A stretch of 64,000 nucleotides of DNA, taken from Anaeramoeba flamelloides (Eukaryota; Metamonada; Anaeramoebidae). The notes below the pieces were generated by a model that saw only the letters and a list, made by a program, of their open reading frames with translations, searched no databases and was not told where the DNA came from. Made by a program: the position numbers and the translations under genes. Positions 11,263-24,245 of the stretch are shown piece by piece. How positions within the stretch are numbered: the first letter of the stretch is position 1; every line of letters begins with the position of its first letter. Location: the NCBI GenBank assembly GCA_027625915.1, contig JANTQA010000029.1:186001-250000 (forward strand). Reading direction: 5' to 3'.

Positions 11263-14200
11263 ATGAGCAACAACTACCCAGAAAATAACATTTCCTCAAA
11301 TTTATCACGAAGATATCCAAGACCTTCATATGATCTTAACCAACAAAATCTTCAAACAAACACAAACCAACAACAAACAAACCAATTTTTAAACCAAGGA
11401 ACAAATACTCAAATGTACCAAAATACAAACCAAAATCAAATGAATTACCAATCCCAACCATACAATAATAACCAACAAAATATGAACCAAAATCAAATGA
11501 ATTACCAATCCCAACAAACCAACTTGAATAGAAACTTTCAAAATGTTCAAATTTCTCAAAATAATGTATTGAATTGAATTTTTTTTTTCTTTTCTTTTTA
11601 TCTTAAAGAGACCAAAGAAATAACTAACGAGCATAATTGTTTCTCTCTTTTCTTTTTTAATTCAAGCTACAACAACAACAGCAGCAGCAGCAGCAGAACC
11701 AAGTAGCACAAACACCAAATACTATATCACAAAAAATATTCGAATATCGTACAGATGGAGACAAAATACTTCCTCCACCAACATCCTCGAATTACATTGC
11801 AATTGAAAACAAAAATTGTAGTCCTCGGTTCATGAGATCGTCTCTTTATAGTGTCCCACAAACAAAAGTTTTACATAGAACAACAACTTTACCCTTTGGT
11901 GTTGTCGTTCAACCTTTAGCTATAACACACCCAGCGGAAGACTTTGTTCCTGTTGTTGATTTTGGTGAAAATGGCCCTATAAGATGTACTCGTTGTGGGG
12001 CTTATATTTCTTCTTTTGCGAGGTAAGATTTTTTTTGAAACCTTTTAATTATCTTTTTTTTTTTTAATTTTGTCTTTTTATTTTGTTTTCTATTTATGGC
12101 CAGTGCTTTTACACTCACATTTTTAAACAACAACACACTGAGAAACACATCAAACCAAAATTGAAATTTCTAAAAAAAGAACAAATGATTTTGTTTTGAA
12201 CTTTCGAATTTTAAGGAGCAAGCAACCTCAATAAAAAAATATTCAAGTTAAGTCAAACGTTTGGAAAAAAAAAGTTCAACACGATTTTTAATTGGGAAAG
12301 ATTAATAGAACTGAAAATGAAAAGTAAACTCAATTTAAAAAGAAGAAACCAATTAAATTCAAATAGTAATCCATTCAATTATTTTCAATCAATCCAACAA
12401 ATACAACTTAGATCAACTTTTTGGATATCGAAATTATTTGAGTAATTTTGGAGATCTCAAAAATAGTAAATTTTTTTGAAGAAATTTTTTAATAATAGAT
12501 CAATCAAAGAAAAACCCTTATTAAAAGATAGTATTAGAAAAACTGTTATTATATTTAGTCCTCCATTTTGTCTGAATTCTTTATTCTTCTTTGGATAATT
12601 AGATTTTACTTTTCGGTTTTACTAATGTTCCCAATTAAAAAATGTGTAAAACTTTTTTTCCTGTTTCACTTTTTTTTACCCAATGATTATTAAAATAATT
12701 CTGAAAATTGGATATTAAAAATTCACAAATCATTTCTTTGATTCTTTACAAAACTTTCTTGTCACTATTTTTTTTTAATGACCGTATCTCTTTGATTTTT
12801 TTCAAAACGATAATTAAAAATTGATAACAGAAAAAGTTAAATAAATTCTTCCACATTTAAGACATTTCTTCAATTAAATTTAAAAATATTAATATTAAAT
12901 TATATTATTAAATGGTAATTTTGTGGAACATCTCTCGATTTCTTGAATTTACTTATTTATTTTCTTTTTGATATTTTTTTTATTTCAATACCCTTTAAAA
13001 TTTGTTTTTTTGTTTTTTTTTTAAAAATTTCAACATTAATGATGAACCTTTATTGGGAAATATATAAATCATTTGACCCCCATTTGATCCATCTTGAACA
13101 ATTGCTTTTTATTTAGTTAATTTTTAAACTTTTTGGATTCTTTATGTTTAATCTTTAGAAAAAAATAATAAATTTAAAAATTATAAAAATTCATTAAAAC
13201 ATTTAAATTCAAATTATATATCTATATCTACCCATTTCTCTGTTTATTAAAATTGATTATTCATTTTAAATAAAATTTCAAATAGTTTTGGTAAAGGTGG
13301 TAAAATCTGGATATGTCCAATTTGTGAAGTGGATAATACTGTTCCTAAAGATTATTATTGTGGATTAGATTCAAATAATGTTAGAAGAGATTTATCTGAA
13401 AGATCTGAATTATTTCGAGGAACTGTTGAATTTGTAGCAAAAAAGGAAAAAAGGGAAACAAATAAAAAAGAAGAAGAGAAAACGATTAGCCCACCACATT
13501 ATGTTTTATTAATTGAAGTTTCCTCATTCAGCCAGCAAGGAATCTTTTCCAAAATTTGTGAATCATTAAAAAATTCTATCGATAATTTCCCAGAAAACTC
13601 GTATGTTTCTATTATTACATTTGATTCGGCTATACATTTTTATGATTTCAGTAAAGGCGAAGAATCCGAACCTGATATGATTATTATGTCAGATATTAAT
13701 GACGTGTTTCTTCCCATTTCAAGTTCAACAATAAAACCAGTTTCAGAAATTAAAGATCAATTAATAACATTTTTTGAAAATCTTTCTGAAAATTTTCCAA
13801 AATCTAGTATTAAAAGAGGTCAAAATTCTTCGTACGGTGCCGCAATGAAAGCAGCCACTTTGTTACTAGTAAGTTATCTTCTTTCCTTTTCTTTTTCTTT
13901 TTCTTTTTTAATTCAAATCTGGTTATACTTATTATTGCAAGAAAGGAGTAATTAAAGAAAAAATTATCAAATGAAAAAAAAGAAAAGAAGAAAAATAATT
14001 AAAATATTGAAATAAAAAAAATAGTAATATCATCTATATGACAGTATTAAAAAATATTCACTGTCCTTCGGTTTTACAGACTTTAAAAGAATAAAGTAAA
14101 ATCTTTGATCTTGCTCAATTATTTCGAATGATGGAAAATTATCATTAGACTTTTTTTAATTGAAGAAATTTAATGAAAATTTCTAAAATTTTCTATTTAT

Positions 14201-17200
14201 TTCTTAAATTGAATGAAACAAGCTCTGTTAGGTTTTTTCAAATTTTTTGTTTATTTTGAAAATCAATAGATTAACCAAACAAAACTATAAACTTCAATAA
14301 AACCTAAGGTATTTCCAAAAAAGTGGGGAATTTTTTTTTACATTTCATAAAAAAACATCTTTGTTTGTGGATGTATTCATTAATTGACGATATCAAATTA
14401 AGTTTAATATTAATACCAATTGAATAAATGTCTAAGGTATTTATTTCAAAATCTGTTGGATGAAATATTTCCAAAAAAAAAAAAAATAACACTTTTTTTG
14501 GTGAAAATAATGTACGACCAATTTCAATACAAAACTGGAAATATGAAAAGATACAAATGATTTTTTAAATAATAAAATACCTTTATATGTTTTCAATTCT
14601 ATTTGAAATTTTGTTGAGATTAAACAAGTTATGAAAACGGTTTTTTCTATCAAAAAGAAAATAATAAACATAAATTTTAACACCTAAAAAATATCAGATA
14701 AAATCGAGATCAGAAAATTTAATATCTTTTATTTATGTAATATAATACTAAGAAACAAATTGAATTATTATCAAGAATCTATAAATGGTAGTTAATGATT
14801 TTGTATGTTTAATCCTTTTTTGAAGATTCAGTTGAAAAGATATATTTTAAAATAAATTTGCCCCACTTTATTGGAAATAGCTTAGGTACTTGACCACACT
14901 CTACGGTACTTATCTGAAACTCCAAATTTATTTAGAGTTTTTTTATCCTAACTATTATGTAGACAAGATTATAACTCAGATGATATCTTTTCTTTCAAAA
15001 ATGAAAAGAAAAAATTTTTATTTCAAAAAAAAGACAAGAAAAAGAGAAAGAAAAGCAAAAAATGAAATAAAAGGGATTTAAAAAAATAATAATAAAATGT
15101 AAAAACTTTTTTTTTTTTAACCAGAGAATCGAATGGGTTGGTGATTGTTTCCTTTGATGCCGAAAATTTCTGGATCGTCACAGTAATTTATTTAAAATAA
15201 AGAGGTATAAATATTTAACCAACGATAGATCAAATGAAATATGCCACTTTAACAAGTACAAAATTAGAACTTTATGCATAAGTTACATATCTAAAGTTCT
15301 GAGTTTTTTAGAATAAGAATTTTTTTCGAAATTTTCTTTTTTATTTGTTATTTTTATTTATTTTTTTGAAAGTTTCCCAAATCTTGTTTTCACAAAATAC
15401 CAGTACAATATACCAACTTGACGGTCCTAATCAAGGCCAAGTACACTTAGTTTAGATTGTATGAAAAGGTCGATACAGTTCACTTTATTTCGATTCAAAT
15501 TGCTTCAGTTTATTTTAGTTTGCATAAGATATAAAAAGAACAAATACAGTTTGCATAAGATCTAATCAGTTAAGCTTATTAATTCTAAAAATGATTTTTT
15601 ATTCCTTTTACCCCCCCCAAAAAAAAAAAAAATAAAAAATAAATAAAAAAAAAAAGAGGATTATTTCAAACAACTTAAAAAAGGGAATTTGGAAAAGGTA
15701 AAAAGTCTAAAAAATCTAAAAATTTTATTTTTATCCTTTTTTAAATTAATCAATATTTACACTAAAATAAAAAAATAAAAAAAAAAAACAAAATAATTTG
15801 AAAAAGTCAAAAGTTGAAAAAATAAAAATGTGGTTTCTTTATTAATTTATTTATTTGCAAAAAAAAGAAGATATCAAAAGATAGAACCTCTTGTTTATTT
15901 TAATCACTAAATTTAGTGGAGTTGTTTTTATCCTTATTATAACTTTGGCAGTATTAGATTTTTTTTTTTAGATCTAAGAGTTTTTTTTTACAAAATTTAA
16001 AAATTTTACGATTTCAAGGATAAGTAATTAAAACTAAAAGACAAAAAAATAATTTTATTATGATTAAAAGAGAAAGATCAAAAAAAAAAATTAATAATAT
16101 TTTATGTAAAAGTAAAAACAATTAAAACATATACTGAATTGAAAATTATCAAGTTTATTGCAAAAAAAAAAAAAAAAATCGTAAAACTCCAATTAATAAA
16201 GATAAGTAAACTAAAATTCAAAATTTTCCACACAGCTAAAACATTCCAAATAATCACAATACTACAATTTCATTCAAATTGGAAATAATTTTGATTTTTG
16301 CAAAATATGTAAATCATTTTTTCATCTTTTATTTTTTGTTTTCATTTCATTTTTTGAATTACGTAACTTGTTTTGGTAGATTAAAAAAATTTTCAACGAT
16401 TGATATTAGGTTAAAGTTGAGGAGTTCAAAATAGAATATCTCAAATAAAATTTATTGGTAGTTCTCTAACCATTTGATCGATCAATTTTCCTAATAGAAT
16501 TTAAAAAAATTTACAAATGTATTTTTTTGTTTTGCTCTCTCCAAAATTTTTAACTCACCCATGATTTATTATTATTGATAATTATTTATTTTTTATTTTG
16601 TGAGTATTGTAATTTATAAGCAATTGTTAACATTTTTCTTCTTCTCTTTTTTATTTAGTAAATTTTCTTTTATTACTCCTTTCTCACAATAAATCAAAAA
16701 AAAAAAAATAAAATAAAGCAATTGTTAACATTTCAATTCTTTAATGGTTCTAATTTGGTATTTCTTTGAGAATTGATTAAATAAGTTTTTTTTTTTCACA
16801 AATTGAATTTTGGTGTGTTAATAATTTTGAATTGAGGTTTACATTTAAAAAAATAATAATTTAAAAATTTTTTAAAAGTCGTCAGTATTTTTTTCTATTT
16901 GAGAAGTGAAAATATTTTATTTCTTCTCAAGTTTTTTGGTTGTCACTTTATTAAAATTAAATACACACATTTGCCAAACAACTTTTTTTTTTTAAATTCA
17001 TATCAATCAACTCCAAAACTTTTTTCAGAAACTTCAGAATATTTTAACAAATCAGATCAAAAATTTTTACTTCGAAATCAATAAATTAATTTCAAAAATT
17101 AAAATACAAAAAAAAAAAAAAAAACAAACAAATAAATAAAAATTAACACTAAAAAAATAACACAAAAGGAAAAAACTGGAGGTAAAATTCTATCCTTCAC

Positions 17201-18578
17201 GACACAACAACCAATCAAAGGAATGGGATCGTTAACAAAAAGAGACAATCCAAAGTTATGGGGGAAAGTTGGAGAAAAAAAACTCTTGATAGCACAAGGG
17301 AATTATTATTTAGCACTTGGGCAATGGTGTTTAAAACATAATATTGTCGTCGATCAATTTGTATTTCGTGCAACGTCATTAGAATTAGCAACTACAAGTG
17401 ATCTGAGTCGAATCACGGGAGGGGAAATATATTATTATAGAAGCTTTGTAGCCAATATTGACGGAGAAAAAATGTTGAATGATTTAACATGGATCTTGAA
17501 AAGGCCAACAGGATTTAATTGCATTTGTCGATTGCGTACATCTACCGGCATCAGGGTATCTAAAAGCTTTGGGAATTTTCAAATTAATAATGAAGAAGAT
17601 GATATCAAAGTATCTTCAATCGATTCTGATAAAGCACTGACTTTCCTTTTAGAGCATGATATGGACTTAAATAGTGGCCAACCAGTGTATTTGCAATTCG
17701 CGATGCTGTATACTACAATCAATATGCAGAAAAGGATACGTATAATTAATTTAAAACTCAATTCAAGTCCAAATATTAAAAATGTTTTTGACTATATCGA
17801 CCAAGAAACTTTAATGAACATCATTGCAAAGCAATCCGTTAATCAACTCCAGATTTTCCCATTAAATCAAATCCGTGAAAATATTATCAATCAAATTGTA
17901 AACATTCTCTACACCTATAGAAAATTCTGTGCAGAGAGGGTTGTGAAACAGCGAATGGTTGTGCCTTCCAATTTACAATTAATTCCATGCTACAGCTTGG
18001 GTTTGACCAAATCAAAATTATTCAGAACGTATCCTTCAATATCCGTTGATGAAAAGGTTAGTTTAGCCCATTATATCCGCTCATCCCCAGTGAAACTGTC
18101 TTCTTTATTTATGTATCCAAGATTATATGCTATACATAATTTGCAAGGCAATGAAGGTTTATTCTCCGAATCAAACAAAAAAATAATGCTACCAAACCCT
18201 CTTAAATTATCTGTCGAAAGCTTATCTTCACAGGGTATACTAATAATTGAAAATGGTATTGAAATGTATCTATGGCTTGGCCAAAATGTTTCTTTGGATC
18301 TAAGTGGGCTATTATTAAATGTTGAAATTAATCAATCCACAGATCTATTCAGATTGAAATTGCCAAAATTAAATAATACCTTCTCAAAAAAGGTTAACAA
18401 TATTATTCAAGAAATTAGCCAAAATAGATCAAAATTTCCCAGTTTAAGAATTCTACGTCATGGTATGAACGGTGAAATTAACTTTTTACAATTCTTAATT
18501 CAAGATAAATTTAAATCGGTTTCTTATATGGAGTTTTTATCAAATATTCATAAAATGATTATTGAAAAAATGAAATAA
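11263..18578 (+). CDS. SEC24: Sec24, cargo-binding subunit of the COPII coat
   Basis: Sec24 pairs with Sec23 on Sar1-GTP at ER exit sites and selects cargo for COPII vesicles. Exons 11263-11565, 11667-12022, 13286-13868 and 17169-18578 join in frame with GT-AG introns to give 883 residues. Domain order is as expected: a Gln/Asn-rich disordered N terminus (about 1-150); a zinc finger with CTRC and CPIC (about 207-235, split by intron 2); a vWA-like trunk starting at HYVLLIEVSS; the TGGK...KRDNPKLWG segment found in the family; beta-sandwich and helical regions; and a C-terminal gelsolin-like domain (YPRLYAIHN, IEMYLWLGQNVS). Short direct repeats in exon 1 encode NQNQMNYQSQ twice. It is close to family size and appears intact. 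Confidence 0.95.
11566..11666 (+). other. Sec24 intron 1
   Basis: 101-base intron from GTATTG to TTCAAG, phase 0, at the start of the Gln-rich run of exon 2. Confidence 0.85.
12023..13285 (+). other. Sec24 intron 2
   Basis: 1,263-base intron from GTAAGA to AAATAG, phase 2, cutting the zinc-finger coding region between CTRC and CPIC. It is A/T-rich. I found no inverted termini inside it; a lone TAAACTCAATTT at 12327 resembles one end of the AACYYC MITEs, but no partner was found. Confidence 0.85.
14303..14886. mobile_element. MITE family F
   Basis: Left end CCTAAGGTATTTCC then AAAAAGTGGGG; right end, read on the other strand, CCTAAGCTATTTCC then AATAAAGTGGGG: about 27 bases of terminal repeat with few mismatches. 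The right flank is TA (14887-14888), which is also the left flank of E2; the left flank is AA, probably a mutated TA. Non-coding. Confidence 0.7.
14889..15441 (+). mobile_element. MITE family E, copy E2
   Basis: Flanked by TA on both sides (14887-14888 and 15442-15443), with short terminal repeat CTTGACC / GGCCAAG. Internal blocks match E1. It abuts MITE F on a single shared TA. Non-coding. Confidence 0.65.
16209..16839 (-). mobile_element. MITE family A, copy A2 (with nested insertion)
   Basis: Reverse-orientation copy of family A, flanked by TA (16207-16208 and 16840-16841). The terminal repeats start AACTAAAATTCAAAATTTT and AACCTCAATTCAAAATT. Without the 98 extra bases at 16618-16733 it would be about 533 bases, the same size as A1 and A3. 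Located in Sec24 intron 3. Confidence 0.85.
16618..16733. mobile_element. 98-base insertion with 18-base target duplication
   Basis: AAGCAATTGTTAACATTT occurs exactly at 16618-16635 and again at 16716-16733; A1 and A3 have this site only once. The 80 bases between run from CT-rich sequence to an A-rich end (A13 then TAAAATA). A long exact target duplication plus an A-rich 3' end suggests target-primed retroposition of a short RNA, but tandem duplication with divergence is not excluded. Confidence 0.65.
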
Positions 18579-19795
18579 TTGGTGATTTTTTTTTTGCTAA
18601 TTATTAGCCTCTCGCTTGGATGTTTTTCTTTTCTTTTCTTTTCTTTTCTTTCTTTTTTTTAATTTTTTTTTTTTTTAGAATTATTATTGAAGAATGTTAT
18701 AATTTAAAAAAAGAATTGAATGCCCTTTCTTCTTAAAAATAATTATTATAAGCCACCACTGTCATTACTAATAAAAAAATTTTTTAGAAAACCATCTTGC
18801 AATTGGATCAATAAACAATTATTATATTAAATAATAATAATAATAATAATAAAAGCTGGTGAAATACATATCATTTTAATAAAATTTTTGGTATTGTTTT
18901 TTCTTTTTTTATTATTTTTTCATTAAAGCTAAAACTTTTAGAAACAATTGTTTTTGAAAACATTCTAATTTAATACTATAAGGAGCTAAAAAAGTTTTAA
19001 AACCAAAAATGTGATCAATATTTGTGATCTCTTTCTAATAACTCATTAATATTTGTATTTAAAATAAACAAAAAATAGTATTTTCTGTAAACTAATAAAC
19101 AAGTCTTGTAGGAAATAGATCATAATAAATTCTAATTCTTTAAAGTATTTTATTATTATATTTTTGGTTGATCCAATCAAATTTTTTGTTATTTTATTGG
19201 CCTATGGACTATTTCCATAAAAGTTTTACAAATTTATTTTAAAATAACATTTTTTTCTCAAATTCTATTATTACTATTCAAATATCCAATTTTCTATTCT
19301 TGATTAATTAATTCTTCATTATAATACAATTAGCTTATAGCCAAAATACTGTTATAAAAAAGAATCAAAGATAATTTTCTCAATTCTAAGTTGAGTTTTT
19401 TTTATTGTAAAAATTATTGATTATTGTCATTTTTTTTGATATCTTTTTCATAAGAGATTTAATCCCAATAATTTTTCAAATAGAATATAAAATTTGTAAC
19501 TACATTCGATTATTTAAATAATTATTTGTGTCCTTGTTGTATTACTTGTTTTTAATTGTAATTATTACACCCCCTTTTCTACCAAAAAATGTTTTTTTTT
19601 TTTTTTTCTCATTGAGAAGAAATAATTTCATCAACATATTTCCAATAAAATAATGTATATTGATTTAATCGATAGTACTATTCACATAATTTTGCATTAG
19701 TAATTTATGAAAAAGAATAATATCAAAACAAAATATGATTTGGAATATAAAAAAAATGAATCTTTTTTTGTTAATGCGTTCTATTTGAAAAAGTA
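18579..19795. other. Sec24 3' flank and intergenic DNA
   Basis: A (TTTTC)n stretch at about 18627-18650 and (TAA)n at about 18828-18851 follow the stop codon. The rest is A/T-rich with no gene or clear inverted repeat. Confidence 0.5.
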
Positions 19796-20058
19796 AGGAT
19801 TTTGGGATATTCTTCTAGATAAAAAATAACTCATTTTAGAAATGAAAAAAATGAAAAAAAATCTTCAAGATCTAAAAAAGATTCAAAGTTCTAAACTAAA
19901 AACTGACTCAATTATCGTTAAAATTATAATTCACAACAATCTCAAAGTCGAAATTGAGTATCGATCTGTGTTCTTTTTGAGATCTTGAAGATTTTTTTTT
20001 TTCATTTTTTTCCATTCTCAAATGAGCTTGTGTTATCACAAGAATGGGACAAAATCCT
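19796..20058. mobile_element. MITE family G
   Basis: 263 bases flanked by TA (19794-19795 and 20059-20060). The arms start AGGATTTTG on both sides and remain similar for about 95 bases, sharing GCTCATTT/CTCATTTT, GAAAAAAATGAAAAAAA and ATCTTCAAGATCT. Nearly the whole element is arm, so a transcript would fold into one hairpin. Non-coding. Confidence 0.75.
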
Positions 20059-20923
20059 TAATTTGTCAAATATGTGGGGTTCCAAAATAATCAAAAAGTG
20101 GATTAAATCGAATGAAATTGATAGTGTAGTTAAAGAAAACATTTGGTTTTAAATTGAAGAAATTTGACCCTTTGGAAAATTTAAAATAAGAAACCTTTAA
20201 TTTTTTTTTTTAAAATTTGGTTTTTTTGAAATAGAGAGAATTCTTTGAACCTTTTTTTTTTTAATTATATTTTTTGACAATGAGAATTCTTTTAATTTTT
20301 TTTTTTGTTATTTGAATTTTTTGTCATTGAGATATCTCTCAGAAATATTTTTTATTGTTATTTGAATTTTGTCAATCAAAAGAAGTGTAATTTCGTAATA
20401 CCCTTTTTAGGTTTCAAGTTACACCTTGGGTATAGAGCAAATCCACGGTAAATGACTAGTGCCTTAATTATCAAATTTAAATCACAAACAAAATTATTTC
20501 AGCATTCTAAATAAATAGATTTTGAGGCGAAACTTCTGTATTCTTTAAGTTAATTCAGAAGAAAGGAAAAAATGAAGAAATACAAGACTACATTTAATTA
20601 GACATTTTTGTTTTTTTTTTTGAATGTTTTTTAGAAAAATTAATCTTATAATGTTAATCTGATCAATTCAAATAATAAGTTCTCATTAAAATGAGGGTAT
20701 TAAAATCAAATTAAGGTTTTAAATTTTTAAAAAAAAAACAACAAAACAATATAAATATGGTTGTTCTGAAATTTATTAAAAATGATTGACAATTGGTAAA
20801 GATGTAACTTTTTAAATTTATATTTTTTTTAATTTCATTTTTGAAATTTGAAAAATAATCAAAAAACCAGATAGGAATTTTAAAATAAATTTTCATGAAA
20901 ATGAGTAATACAATTTGATTGGA
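20059..20923. other. Intergenic DNA downstream of PSMA6
   Basis: A/T-rich stretch between MITE G and the stop codon of the minus-strand PSMA6 gene. No recognisable gene. Confidence 0.5.
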
Positions 20924-22027
20924 TTAAAATTCATTTTCTGCAATTTCGTTTAAAATTTCTTCAACTTCTAAATCTTGAAGAACTTTAAATTTTGGGTTTT
21001 CTGTGGTTACAAGAGAAACTTCGATTTCGTCTGGTTTAAAGTCTGTATTTAATACCCTTTGTAAGGTTGAAATGGCTAATTCAATGGTTTCCTTGGTAGT
21101 TAAATCACTTTTTTGTTTAATTTTTTTTTCGAGTGAATTTGTTCCTTCTTGTTCTTTGTGTCCTGTACATAAAGCTTTGTAACCAACTTGGTATCCTGCT
21201 GGATCGCATCTAAAGAGTTGTGGTCCATATTCTTCATCAATTCCAAATAGCACAATGGCTGAATAATTTTGAAGGTCAAAATAAAAGAGCCGGGGTTAAG
21301 GATGAGAAAGAAAAATAGGAAAAAAAAAAAAGAGATTTGTTGTTTGTTTGTTTGTTTGTCAAAATGATTGTTTTTTTTTTTTTTAATTGGTTGTCTTTAG
21401 GTTGATGTTTTTTTCTTTTTTTTTTTTATTTGTGATCAATTCTTACATAAAGCTGCTGGTCTTTGGAACGCGTACTGGGTTCTTAATTGAGAAAGATCTC
21501 CAATTCTTTGGGAAAGATAAGAAACAGGAATAACAAAACCATATTTGAATTCAAATTCTTGTGCTACGTGCCTTAATCTTTGAACAATTAACAACATGTC
21601 GGCTGTAAAATCAGTGTAAAGTATTTTTCAAATCATTGATAGTTTGTAAAAAACAGAAAGAAAAAAAATAACAAAAGGAATAACAAAAAGAAGTAAAATT
21701 TTTCAAAGAACAAAAAAGAAATGGGTGTCAAATAATAAAGATTCAAGAAGAAAAAAGAAAAAAAAAATAAAACGTGATACATCTTCTTCCTGTTAAGCAG
21801 CAACCAATTGTATTTGTAATTCGAAACATACTTGTTACTGTTGAAGGGACAATCAATTTGTCTGTAACTTTTTTTTGCGTGACAACACATACACTATCAC
21901 TTCCTCTCACACCAATTGTTGTTACACCAGCTAATCGAATTGCCTTAAAGGCATACTCTACTTGGTACAATCTTCCTTCTGGTGAGAAAATCGTGATGTG
22001 TCGATCGTAGCCTCCTGTTGAGCTCAT
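20924..22027 (-). CDS. PSMA6: 20S proteasome subunit alpha-1 (PSMA6)
   Basis: Alpha-ring subunit of the 20S proteasome, part of the gated entry to the proteolytic chamber. Exons on the minus strand: 22027-21781, 21602-21447 and 21258-20924, phase 1 at both junctions, giving 245 residues (family size 246). The alpha signature [20 protein letters not shown] at the N terminus is the PSMA6 form. [44 protein letters not shown] and the C-terminal [19 protein letters not shown] also match PSMA6 specifically. It lacks the N-terminal catalytic Thr, as alpha subunits do. CCT7 lies upstream on the same strand, more than 2 kb away, so the two are not an obvious transcription unit. Appears intact. Confidence 0.95.
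21259..21446 (-). other. PSMA6 intron 2
   Basis: 188-base GT-AG intron (GTAAGA...TTCAG on the minus strand), phase 1, containing a (TTTG)n run at about 21339-21357. Confidence 0.85.
21603..21780 (-). other. PSMA6 intron 1
   Basis: 178-base GT-AG intron (GTATCA...TTACAG on the minus strand), phase 1. Read-through of this intron explains the open frame beyond TGRR. Confidence 0.85.
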
Positions 22028-22666
22028 TGAGAATAATAAATGTTGTAAAAGTTAAATCAATAAAAAAGTTTAAAAAATAAAAAGTATTTCAAAAATTTTA
22101 CAATGTATTTGTCTGAAGAGTGAAATTTCAAGCTAATGTTTGATATCATTTTATTATTTGGTGTTTGTTTATTGAGGAATTAATCTTAACAAATGATTAA
22201 TTCAAAATAAAATTAGTAAAAAAAATTTTGATAATAAATTGATATTTGATTAAAAAATATTCCGACTATTTAAGCGATTTGTTTCAATGTACCACTCAAA
22301 GTGAATTGTTCTAGATATGAAAATATAACATTTGTCTTGTCTATGTTGAAATAACATGTTGTAATCTCTCTTATATAGTATGTACTCAATAAATTATATG
22401 ATTTTTTAAAAAGGATTAAAAATTTAGGATTATTGATAAATTGCAATTATTGGAAATTTTGTCCTTGATTTTACTTTTTGAAATTGTTATACTCAAACTT
22501 TGAACGAAGCATTTTATAAAGCCACATGTTAAGAAACTCTGGAAAATTAGTTGTTCTTTAAAATTTTCTTTTTTAGTCACTGTTTGATTTTAAGCAACAG
22601 TTCGAAGATTGATAAAAATGGAAATTAAAGAAAAACTATTTTGAAATTTATTAGAATTTATCAGTA
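22028..22666. other. Upstream region of PSMA6
   Basis: A/T-rich sequence that should carry the PSMA6 promoter. No named element can be recognised. Confidence 0.4.
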
Positions 22667-23124
22667 TCAAAAAAAAAGTCACTCTGAGAGACATAAGGAC
22701 AATTAATTGTTGAATCCTACACTTTATCTCTTGGTGTTGAGAAGATTTGATTGTTTAAAAGACTTTTATTGGAAAATAGATAACACTTCTCTTTGAAAAA
22801 AAATGGTTGGTTGTTGAAAATATTAGCAATTTACAATTATGAATCTGAGAAGGCAAAAAATATGACACAAAATGTTCCAAAGAATTTCTAAAATAGATAA
22901 CCAATCGGTAACAGAACCCTTTTTAATACTCCACTAACAATATTTTTTTCAATTCCATGTTGTTTACACTTTTTCTCTCAACCTAACAGGTATTGCAAAT
23001 TCCAATTTTCCCCAATTTCCTCAAAAATTTTGAAAAAATTTTAGTTCTTCTGAATATCAAGAGATTTACTGAAAACTTCAACAATATTTTGTCTATATGT
23101 CTCTCAGAGTGACTTTTTTTCTGA
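22667..23124. mobile_element. MITE family K
   Basis: 458 bases flanked by TA (22665-22666 and 23125-23126). Terminal repeats TCAAAAAAAAAGTCACTC and TCAGAAAAAAAGTCACTC continue as TGAGAGACATA; about 37 bases match with few differences, and weaker similarity (ATTGTTGAA) continues inward. Non-coding; no second copy was noticed in the window. Confidence 0.8.
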
Positions 23125-23386
23125 TAATCCTAAATAATTTATGATTTTGGAAATTCATTTTTAATTCCTTTTCGAAATCTAAAGATTGGAAATCAAAAAA
23201 ATAATTTTAGATATTTAGAAACCAATATTTGAGAATACTTTCAAAAATAACTGTTTTTGGAATTTTTTAATTTCAAGATTATGTCAATAATCACAAAACA
23301 TAAAAACCCAAAGACTCATCCCTTTATTTTCCTTTTTATAAAGCTAGTTGTTACATCAATATATTTTCAATGTGTGGAAATAATTT

Positions 23387-23438
23387 GTCAAAATAAATTT
23401 TTTATTGAATTATCGAGTTAATAGATATACGTATATAT
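23387..23438. repeat. 52-base exact direct repeat, distal copy
   Basis: Identical to 24246-24297, with start spacing of 859 bases; the next outer bases also largely agree, and both copies are followed by an A-run. On the minus strand it contains AATAAA. It lies beyond the 3' end of CCT7. Confidence 0.9.
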
Positions 23439-24245
23439 CATAATCAAAAAAAAAAAAAAACAATTGAATATTTTTATTTTCATTTCTATTCAGTTAATTG
23501 AATTTTTAATACACTTCCAAATTCGAGAAAAAAAAAATCTTTTTGTTAATTAGTTAATTTTATTGTTTTCCAAAAATAATCTTTTTAATTTACTAATATA
23601 CATTTTGGTAAACTTAAGAAAGATATTTTTCAACTTTGGAGTCTGCGTATTGATAATTAAACCTTTCAATTAGTCTTGTAATGAAGATTTTTTTCGAAAA
23701 ATCGTAAAGGTTTGTTCCGAATACAAGGATTTTTTTAGTTGATGTGATCAATTTTTTATGTCATTTTACAAATAATATTTTTTGATTCATCTGAACAATG
23801 GGCCGCTGATATGATTTTCATTCAATAGCAACATACTTTATTTATAGATCCATTCCTTGATAGACAGTAATCCCTTAAAAAGAGAATTTGGTCAATAATG
23901 AATTAAACAACAGAAAACACAAAAAAGCCCTTTCTATCATAAAAGAATAAGAAAAAAAAAAATTAAAAAATCATATTTTGTGATCTTAATAATTTTTTTT
24001 ACAATTAAGTTACTCTTCTAAAAAATATTTTGACTTTTTCAGTTTATTGATTTCTTTTGAATTTTCAGCTGGTGTAAAACGATTGATGAAGTTGAAGGTG
24101 TTCAAAAAAAAAAAAGTAAAATATAATAAAAAAAAAGTGAGGAGTTTGGATTAATATGTGAATTAGATGAACCATCAATTCTTTGTTTTATTCTATTAAA
24201 ATAAGTTTCGTATTTATTATTTTTTTTTTTTTCAATAAATAATTG

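Larger units (their letters stand above)
13869..17168 (+). other. Sec24 intron 3, filled with MITEs
   Basis: 3,300-base intron from GTAAGT to AAAAG, phase 0. It contains MITE F (14303-14886), MITE E2 (14889-15441), a C8A14 tract (15611-15632) and MITE A2 (16209-16839), which together make up more than half of its length. The small open frames inside it are not coding. Confidence 0.9.
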
